Below, piece by piece: positions 57,927-64,000 of a stretch of 64,000 nt of DNA. The stretch is from Verrucomicrobiales bacterium. Lineage in GTDB: Bacteria; Verrucomicrobiota; Verrucomicrobiia; Limisphaerales; CANJXF01. Location: assembly GCA_947478865.1 (NCBI GenBank), contig CANJXF010000015.1:1-64000 (forward strand). Reading direction: 5' to 3'. Below the pieces are notes generated by a model. It saw only the letters and a program-made list of their open reading frames with translations. It made no database searches and was not told where the DNA came from. Every line of letters begins with the position of its first letter. The first letter of the stretch is position 1. The translations under genes were made by a program, and so were the position numbers.

Positions 57927-58973
57927 ATGACCAGCCGAATCGATCTCGTCCGACAAGATGCTGAAGCTGTCCTTGCCAAGGGAACGCATCTGCTCAAGCC
58001 GCTGGCGAACAGCCGCATCTTTATTTCGGGCGGCACGGGCTTTCTTGGCACCTGGCTTCTGGAACTCCTTTCAGTTCTCAACGCCAAATATCAGTTCAAT
58101 GTTCAAGTCGGCGTCTTCAGCCGATTTCCGCAAAAGTTTGTCGAACGCTTCCCGCATCTTGGCCAGCGCAAGGAATTTAATTTTCTGGAAGGCGACATCC
58201 GTTATCTCACCGAACTTCCGCGCGAAACTGATTACGTCATTCACGCCGCCGCCCTGACCGATCGACGATTGTTCGCCTCGAATCCAACGATGGTCGGTGA
58301 AGTCAACGCGTTCGGCGCAATCCGGCTTTTGCGCGCCGCTAATCTTCTGGAACATCTCAAAAAAGTTGTGCTGATCAGCTCCGGTTTGGTCTACGGGCCG
58401 CAAGCTTTGAACATCGAACGCATCGACGAAAATTATACAAACGGAATGCGGTGCGATAACGCCAATGCGATATACGCGGAATCAAAACGATTTGCTGAGG
58501 CGATGGCGACATCGTTTGTCAGCGAATCCAAATTGCCACTTGTCACCGTGCGTCCGTTTGCCTTCGTCGGGCCGTATCAATCTTTGGAACTGCCCTGGGC
58601 GGTAACTGATTTCATTCGCGACAGCGTGACGGGTTGTCCTCTAAAAATCATGGGCGATGGCTCCACCGTCCGCAGCCTGATGTATGCGAGCGATTTTGCA
58701 TTTTGGGTGTTGGCCGCGCTGGCGCAAGGATCACCCAGAGCCGCTTACAACATTGGCAGCCCGCAGCCGATTGATCTTTTGTCGCTCGCGAAAATGATCA
58801 GCCAACATTTTACTCCGTCGCCGGAAATTTTGACCAGGGTCGGCCAATCTGGACATGAAACCACTCGCTTGGTCCCGTGTGTGGATAAAGCGCGCCGCGA
58901 ACTCGGTGTCGAACTCACTGTGCCTTTGGCAGAGGCCTTGCAGAAAACAATTACGTGGCACACCGCTCGTTAA
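57927..58973 (+). CDS. NAD-dependent epimerase/dehydratase (SDR), second copy
   Basis: This 348-aa extended SDR has the nucleotide loop FISGGTGFLGTWLLEL, the catalytic region LISSGLVYGPQ and Y-x-x-x-K (AIYAESKRFAE). It is paralogous to the protein at 53943-54977, with the same GDGSTVRSLMYASDFAFWV arrangement, but diverged. Having both in one operon suggests two different reductions or epimerisations in the same pathway. It starts 4 bp after the aldolase stop. Confidence 0.88.
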   Translation: MTSRIDLVRQDAEAVLAKGTHLLKPLANSRIFISGGTGFLGTWLLELLSVLNAKYQFNVQVGVFSRFPQKFVERFPHLGQRKEFNFLEGDIRYLTELPRETDYVIHAAALTDRRLFASNPTMVGEVNAFGAIRLLRAANLLEHLKKVVLISSGLVYGPQALNIERIDENYTNGMRCDNANAIYAESKRFAEAMATSFVSESKLPLVTVRPFAFVGPYQSLELPWAVTDFIRDSVTGCPLKIMGDGSTVRSLMYASDFAFWVLAALAQGSPRAAYNIGSPQPIDLLSLAKMISQHFTPSPEILTRVGQSGHETTRLVPCVDKARRELGVELTVPLAEALQKTITWHTAR

Positions 58974-58974
58974 T

Positions 58975-59739
58975 ATGAACCCTAGCGAAATCAGACGAAG
59001 TTTAAAAAACCAGAAGCCGCTTTTTGGAATCTGGCGATTGATCCAATCAAACGACTTAACAGAAATTATCGGACTGAGCGGCTTTCAATTCCAGATTTTC
59101 GACCGCGAACACGGCAACTTTGATTTTTCCGCAGTTCAAGAAGGCATTCGTAATTGTGAATTAGTTGGATGTTCTCCTTGGGTTCGCGTTAAGGGAATTG
59201 ATAGCGTCGAGGTTCAAAGAGCTTTGGATTTGGGTGCGCACGGCATCGTTTTTCCTCAATTGAGATCTTTGCAGGACTTTCGATCCGCTGTTGAGTGCAT
59301 GAAATTTCCTCCACTAGGCCGGCGAGGTTTCAATCCTTTTACCAGAGCGGGTAATTACGGCGGAAAATCTAAAAAGGAAAACAAGCTCACCAACGATTAC
59401 GCTTTGTGTGTTCCCATCGTTGAAACTCTGAGCGCTGTCGAAGAATTGCAGAGTATTCTGACTCTGCCAGGCATAGATATGATCTATGTGGGGGCATACG
59501 ATCTCTCCGTCCAACTCGGTTGCAAAGGAGACATGTTGCATCCGAAATTGGTCAAGACGATCAGCAATATTCTCGCAAAATGTCGAAAGGCAAAAAACCC
59601 GGTGTGCTTAATGGTAAAAAGCTCGAAAGAGATCGCTTACTACAAAAGACTTGGCGCGTTTGCCTATGTTTATACAGTAGACACGATAGTCATTCGCGAT
59701 GCTTTCGAGCAAAAGATTCAGGCTGCTAAATCAAAATGA
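58975..59739 (+). CDS. HpcH/HpaI-family aldolase
   Basis: This 254-aa class II aldolase starts at ATG 58975, directly after the SDR stop (the frame runs back into that gene but has no use there). The active-site motif is D43-x-E45-H46 (IFDREHGNFD). The Arg in WVRVKG and the metal ligands Glu and Asp in VPIVETLSAVEEL ... MIYVGAYDLSVQLG are present. Family members join pyruvate to an aldehyde. It is the second pyruvate-type aldolase in the operon. It overlaps the ThDP gene by 4 bp. Confidence 0.9.
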   Translation: MNPSEIRRSLKNQKPLFGIWRLIQSNDLTEIIGLSGFQFQIFDREHGNFDFSAVQEGIRNCELVGCSPWVRVKGIDSVEVQRALDLGAHGIVFPQLRSLQDFRSAVECMKFPPLGRRGFNPFTRAGNYGGKSKKENKLTNDYALCVPIVETLSAVEELQSILTLPGIDMIYVGAYDLSVQLGCKGDMLHPKLVKTISNILAKCRKAKNPVCLMVKSSKEIAYYKRLGAFAYVYTVDTIVIRDAFEQKIQAAKSK

Positions 59740-61538
59740 AGGTCAAAGTTTCCGACGTCGTCCGAAATTTTTTTGAAGAGAAGGGTGTTCGTCACGTTTT
59801 TATTTTATCCGGCGGGATGATGATGCATTTGCTGGATTCGTTGAGTAAGTCAAAAACGATTCGCTACATTTGCAATCATCACGAACAAGCCTCCGCAATT
59901 GGTGCAGAAGCTTACGCACGGGAAACGGGTCAGATCGGCGTTTGTTATGCAACCAGCGGACCAGGCGCAACGAACACGATTACAGGAATTGCTGGCGCGT
60001 GGTTGGATTCTTCTTCCGTGATGGTCATAACTGGACAAAGCCGCAAAGATTTGACAGTGCGAGGCACCGGCATTCCTGATCTTCGTATGGTTGGCAATTT
60101 CGAGGTGAACATCGTTGATATTGCAAAACCGATTACGAAGTATTCGGTTTTTGTTGCTGAGCCATCACAAATTCTTTTTCATCTGCAAAAAGCATATTAT
60201 CTCGCAACGTCCGGGCGTCCGGGACCGGTGCTTTTGGATATTCCTCTCGATGTCCAAGGCGCTATGGTGGAGGAATCCTTGCTCGTTCAGTTCACTCCTC
60301 CCGCCGCACAAAAGATCGAGTTGCACGATCCAATTTCTCAGTTGGTGGCACATCTGAAAAATTCAAAGCGACCATTGATTTTGGCTGGGCATGGAATTCG
60401 TGTGGCACAACAGACTCAAGCTTTTAAAGAGTTGGCCGTGCGATTGGGTGTTCCAGTTGTTACCACCCAATTGGCAAACGATCTGTTACCCTACGACCAC
60501 AATCTTTATGTTGGCCACGTCGGATTGCGCGGTGATCGGGCTGGAAATTTTGCGGTGCAAAGTTGTGATTTGCTGCTGGTAATTGGATCGAGTCTTCACA
60601 TCACGACTACCGGCTACGATTTAAAACAATTTGCGCCCACAGCATATAAAGTCATGGTGGATATTGATGAAGCGCAACTGAGCAGGAATCACATCGGCGC
60701 TTCGCTGCAAATCAAAAGCGATGTCGGCTCATTTATCACAATCCTTTCGCATCAGTTGGTTGATATTAACGCTTCAGAAAAACGAGATTGGGCAAGTTTA
60801 TGTTCGCGATGGAAACAGAGTTTTCCAATTTCCAAAGAACCACATCCAATGCAGAACGATGAAATCAACACTTACAAATTGATAGATGTTCTAAGCGATG
60901 TCTTGGACGGAAATGAAACAATCATAACCGACGCCGGTTCTTTGTATTATATCGTTGGCCAAGCGCTGCGAGTTAAAGGAAATCAGCGCGTCATTGTGTC
61001 GGGTGGTTTGGGTGCAATGGGATACGCATTGCCTGCTGCAATTGGTGCTGGTGTTGCCGCACCGTCGAAACGAATCATTTGCATTACCGGAGATGGTTCT
61101 TTGCAAACCAATGTTCAAGAACTCGCGACTGTGGCTTACCACAAACTGGACTGCATCATTATCGTGCTGAACAATAACGGCTACGCTTCGATTCGAAATA
61201 CCCAAACAACCTTTTGCGATGGGAATATCGCGGCGTCAAGCGAATCGACTGGGGTTAGCTTTCCAGACTGGGGCAAAATTGCAGAGGCGTATGGATTAGT
61301 TTACTCAAAAGAATCTAAACTCAGTAAGATTCGAGAATTTCTCACTTCAGTTTTACATACCAAAGCCCCAATTCTATGCGAAATCGTTATTCCCACAACT
61401 GTTCACATGCTACCAGCCGTTACTTCTGAAAAATTGCCGAATGGATCTTTCCGATCGAATAGGCTGCATGAGATGTCCCCTCCGCTATCAGCTGAGCGTT
61501 TACAAAAAGAGGGAATTATCATGGATGCGATTGGATGA
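59736..61538 (+). CDS. ThDP-dependent acetolactate synthase-like enzyme (YerE-type candidate)
   Basis: This 600-aa enzyme has three ThDP-family domains: the catalytic Glu50 in CNHHEQASAIGAEAYA, GPGATNTITGIAGAWLDS, a central domain with LILAGHGIRVAQ, and the ThDP-Mg motif GDGSLQTNVQEL ... NNNGYASIR. It resembles acetolactate synthase. In branched-sugar loci such enzymes (YerE) decarboxylate pyruvate and attach the two-carbon unit to a CDP-4-keto-3,6-dideoxyhexose. The rfbF-G-H context makes that assignment attractive, but substrate specificity cannot be read from sequence. Confidence 0.85.
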   Translation: MKVKVSDVVRNFFEEKGVRHVFILSGGMMMHLLDSLSKSKTIRYICNHHEQASAIGAEAYARETGQIGVCYATSGPGATNTITGIAGAWLDSSSVMVITGQSRKDLTVRGTGIPDLRMVGNFEVNIVDIAKPITKYSVFVAEPSQILFHLQKAYYLATSGRPGPVLLDIPLDVQGAMVEESLLVQFTPPAAQKIELHDPISQLVAHLKNSKRPLILAGHGIRVAQQTQAFKELAVRLGVPVVTTQLANDLLPYDHNLYVGHVGLRGDRAGNFAVQSCDLLLVIGSSLHITTTGYDLKQFAPTAYKVMVDIDEAQLSRNHIGASLQIKSDVGSFITILSHQLVDINASEKRDWASLCSRWKQSFPISKEPHPMQNDEINTYKLIDVLSDVLDGNETIITDAGSLYYIVGQALRVKGNQRVIVSGGLGAMGYALPAAIGAGVAAPSKRIICITGDGSLQTNVQELATVAYHKLDCIIIVLNNNGYASIRNTQTTFCDGNIAASSESTGVSFPDWGKIAEAYGLVYSKESKLSKIREFLTSVLHTKAPILCEIVIPTTVHMLPAVTSEKLPNGSFRSNRLHEMSPPLSAERLQKEGIIMDAIG

Positions 61539-61767
61539 CCAATCGTTCCAATGGTTGGCGGACCGTTCCAGCGACCCCACGGAGCCAGTCGGCGACCTCA
61601 ACCGAGCAAGTGTAGATGTCCACCAACGAGTTCTTTTTCTCATTCCCGAACACTTTGGGATGAATTTGGGCGCAAGAAATATCCGTGTCTTTGAGATTCC
61701 ATTTGAAGTTGATGTCAATCATTCCCTCAATTCTGCAATTCTGCCGTTTCCCAATTTGCTAGATTGA
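61525..61767 (+). CDS. Hypothetical small ORF after the ThDP gene
   Basis: An ATG at 61525, overlapping the ThDP gene end by 14 bp, opens an 80-aa frame with GAGGG about 12 nt upstream. The translation (ASVDVHQRVLFLIPEHFGM, then VFEIPFEVDVN) is protein-like in composition, but no family is recognised. It could equally be a chance frame. Confidence 0.3.
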   Translation: MRLDDQSFQWLADRSSDPTEPVGDLNRASVDVHQRVLFLIPEHFGMNLGARNIRVFEIPFEVDVNHSLNSAILPFPNLLD

Positions 61768-61797
61768 CAATTGGGGGGGGGGCGCACCGGTTATAAT
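61764..61797 (+). promoter_or_regulatory. Promoter-like sequence with a G10 tract in the spacer
   Basis: TTGACA (61764-61769) and TATAAT (61792-61797) both match consensus and point to the secreted-protein gene at 61857. The spacer is 22 bp instead of about 17 and contains ten consecutive G (61773-61782). Slippage of the G tract would change the spacing and so promoter strength. Confidence 0.5.
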
Positions 61798-61856
61798 GCC
61801 GATTCAACTCACGGGCGCAGCAACCAAAAATTGCTAATAAACTTATCAAAGGGAAT

Positions 61857-64000
61857 ATGAAACATAAATACATCCAGTTCTTTTCTGCCGTTCTCGCTCT
61901 GCTGCTCTCGACTCAGATGATTCGAGCCCAAGTCCCGGTCATCAATTCTTTTAGCCCCAGTTCCGGGCCAGTCGGCACAACAGTGACTCTTACTGGAGAT
62001 AATTTTAGCCCGATTGCATCGAGCAATATTGTCTGGTTTGGCGCGGTGGCCGCCCCTGTCACTTCGGCGCAGAGCACGCAACTTGTCGTCAACGTTCCAG
62101 CATTTGCGAGCCAAGCCCCGATCACAGTGACCGTGGGCGGATTGATTTGCGCTGCGCCCGCGCCTTTCATTGTGACTTATGTAGGAACGACGTTTTCCAG
62201 TTCCTCTTTAACGCCCGCGACCAATCTGCCTGGCGGCCTTGCGCCATCTTGGATTGAAAACGCAGATTTTGATGGCGATGGCAAACCTGATTTAGCGGTT
62301 GCAAACTTTACTGACGGCACGATTTCAATTTATAGAAACATCAGCACGAACGGCACATTAACGGTCGGGTCTTTCGCTCCAAGAATCACCTTTTCAGTAG
62401 GACCAAATCCGCGACGGATTGCCGTTGGTGATATTGATGGCGACGGCAAGCCTGACGTGGTGGCCTCCGATTCTGGGGCTGCTTCTGTTTCGATTTTCCG
62501 GAATGTCAGCACACCGGGAACTTTCACGACAAATTCATTTGAACCGAGGGTTCAATTTCCGACGGGGAATGCGCCAAATCATGTCATGTTGGCCGATATG
62601 AATGCCGATGGAAAATTGGATTTAGTGGTTGCGAATCATGCCGATGATACGATTTCGATTTTTCGAAATATTGCTAGTCCGGGAAGTATTACAACCAACT
62701 CTTTTACGAATCGTGTCGATTTTGCGACCGTTGCCAGCCCTCATGGGCTTGCGATTGCCGACCTCGACGGCGATGGAAAACCTGATGTGTCGGTATCGAG
62801 CGATGGAATCAGCGGCATATCAATTCTTAGGAACATGACGCCCGCCGGCAGTGCGACAATCACCTTGGCTGGAAAAGTTGATTTCTCCACGCCAGCTCGG
62901 CCCTACGGTGGTTTGTCCATCGGAGACCTTGATGGCGACGGTAAGCCTGACATTGCAGTTTCGGTTTTCGATGGCAGCACCATTTCCGTATTTAAAAACG
63001 TCAGTTCTGCTGGCACTTTTACATCTGGTTCGTTGAGCGCAGGATTTAGTTTAGCTGCCGGTGGAAAACCCATTGCTGTTTTAATTGCGGACATTGATGG
63101 CGATGGAAAATCTGATCTGTGTGTCACGACTGGGAACACGGCCAACAAAGTTGCAGTTTTTCAAAATATCAGCACGAACGGCAGTTTGGTTCCCGGTTCC
63201 TTCGCTCCACGGATCGATTTTGCGGCAGCCGCAAATCCACACTCCTTGAGCGTTGGCGACTTGGATGGGGATGGGCGGCCTGATGTCGTTGCCGCCGCGA
63301 ACTATGGCGATGTCCTTTCGCTTTATCGGAATATTAGTTCGCCGTTTCCGGCAATTACAACTCAACCACAAAGTCAAACAGTCGTCACCGGAGCCATTGT
63401 GACATTCAGCGTTGTGGCCAGTGGCAGCCAGCCTTTGATTTATCAATGGCAATTCAATGGAACGAACATCAGCAGTGCGACGACTTCTTCGCTCATTTTG
63501 AGCAATGTTCAACCCATTGACGCAGGAAATTATTCAGTCGTAATTACAAATTTGGCCGGATTGGTAACGAGTTCCAATGCGGTGTTGACGGTGATCAACG
63601 CTGGCCCCGCTATCTTTGAGAATTTTGAACCGGGCATCCACTCAATTCAATGGTCGGCTTTTAGTTCGACGGTTCTGGCCACAAATTACGGCGGCTTTGT
63701 TTCGGCAACTCATTCACTTTGGTTCGGTGGCAGCGGCTCTCGTTTTGCGACGACGCGGGCGATTGATGTTTCAGGCGGAGCGAGCATCAGTTTCTATCTG
63801 CATTTGGCCAGTGGCGGCGCGCCCGGGATTTGGGAAACGGTAGATCTGCCGGGCGAAGGAGTTGTCTTTGAATATTCCTTGAATGGCTCCTCGTGGACGA
63901 ATATTGGAACCTACAATACGAGCACCTATTTCAACTGGACTCTGGTGCAGCCTGCGTTGCCGGTCGGAGCACAAACCAGCGGCACTCTTTTTCGCTGGCG
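61857..64000 (+). CDS. Large secreted FG-GAP/Ig-domain protein, runs off the window
   Basis: At least 714 codons stay open from ATG 61857 to the window end, so the gene is partial. AAAGGG lies upstream and a signal peptide follows (MKHKYIQFFSAVLALLLSTQ). Domains in order: an IPT/TIG domain at about residues 25-100 (VINSFSPSSGPVGTTVTLTG), then six to seven FG-GAP/VCBS repeats each with a calcium-type D-x-DGDGKPD-x-x-V loop (for example DFDGDGKPDLAVANF), an Ig-like domain (TTQPQSQTVVTGAIVTFSV), and a reelin-like segment at the end. It is probably cell-surface or secreted; the function is unknown. Confidence 0.9.
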   Translation, partial: MKHKYIQFFSAVLALLLSTQMIRAQVPVINSFSPSSGPVGTTVTLTGDNFSPIASSNIVWFGAVAAPVTSAQSTQLVVNVPAFASQAPITVTVGGLICAAPAPFIVTYVGTTFSSSSLTPATNLPGGLAPSWIENADFDGDGKPDLAVANFTDGTISIYRNISTNGTLTVGSFAPRITFSVGPNPRRIAVGDIDGDGKPDVVASDSGAASVSIFRNVSTPGTFTTNSFEPRVQFPTGNAPNHVMLADMNADGKLDLVVANHADDTISIFRNIASPGSITTNSFTNRVDFATVASPHGLAIADLDGDGKPDVSVSSDGISGISILRNMTPAGSATITLAGKVDFSTPARPYGGLSIGDLDGDGKPDIAVSVFDGSTISVFKNVSSAGTFTSGSLSAGFSLAAGGKPIAVLIADIDGDGKSDLCVTTGNTANKVAVFQNISTNGSLVPGSFAPRIDFAAAANPHSLSVGDLDGDGRPDVVAAANYGDVLSLYRNISSPFPAITTQPQSQTVVTGAIVTFSVVASGSQPLIYQWQFNGTNISSATTSSLILSNVQPIDAGNYSVVITNLAGLVTSSNAVLTVINAGPAIFENFEPGIHSIQWSAFSSTVLATNYGGFVSATHSLWFGGSGSRFATTRAIDVSGGASISFYLHLASGGAPGIWETVDLPGEGVVFEYSLNGSSWTNIGTYNTSTYFNWTLVQPALPVGAQTSGTLFRW

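Noticed and set aside
61441-61524. Upstream extension of the small ORF into the ThDP gene
   Set aside because: This part overlaps the 3' end of an intact gene in another frame; only the part from 61525 was kept, at low confidence.

Overview
The window looks like chromosome from a soil or sediment member of the Verrucomicrobiota, probably the Pedosphaerales/Limisphaerales group. This is an inference from four things. There is a prepilin-like protein with the [17 protein letters not shown] leader typical of the many pseudopilins in this group. There are large secreted proteins with SBBP or FG-GAP propeller repeats and a recurring C-terminal module (Y-x-V-E ... L-T-N ... F-Y-R). There is a tmRNA whose tag ends ANEELALAA. 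Base composition is moderate, near 50% GC by eye.

Layout. (1) 1-12232 is core chromosome: a possible insertion-sequence remnant, a secreted SBBP/cadherin-like protein, a PAP2 phosphatase, rnhA, a secreted TIM-barrel glycosidase-like protein, icd, the xseB-dxs pair and an ENPP-type phosphodiesterase. (2) 12233-44339 is a genomic island of about 32.1 kb integrated in the tmRNA gene. A 25-bp copy of the ssrA 3' end is duplicated as direct repeats at both borders, and a tyrosine recombinase and an excisionase-like gene lie beside the intact ssrA. (3) 44315-47385 is core again: ssrA, dprA and purF. (4) 47549-61538 is a surface-polysaccharide locus. (5) 61857 to the window end is a very large secreted FG-GAP/Ig protein that runs off the window.

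The island has three blocks. The left block holds two paralogous small proteins, a receiver-like protein, a PD-(D/E)XK nuclease-like protein and a serine resolvase. The middle block (16142-29778) is a leftward metal-resistance cluster: a Zn/Cd-type P-ATPase, two HME-RND pumps with short adaptors that appear to lack the alpha-hairpin, one TolC-like channel, and several Cys/His-rich exported proteins. The right block (31206-41789) is one tightly packed leftward operon: hsdM, a second hsdM, a MORC-like GHKL ATPase fused to a Shedu-like nuclease, an Mrr-like nuclease fused to a GHKL ATPase domain, hsdS, hsdR and a small conserved gene. This expanded type I restriction system is the most interesting part of the window. 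A Cro/C-like regulator sits next to it with a 23-bp palindrome just before its start.

The polysaccharide locus makes a CDP-4-keto-3,6-dideoxyhexose (rfbF, rfbG, rfbH). It adds two SDR enzymes, an acylating acetaldehyde dehydrogenase, two pyruvate-type aldolases and a YerE/acetolactate-synthase-like ThDP enzyme. Together these suggest a branched or chain-extended dideoxy sugar. GT2, GT10 and FkbM-type genes are divergent from it.

All calls come from reading the sequence and translated frames. No database search was run.
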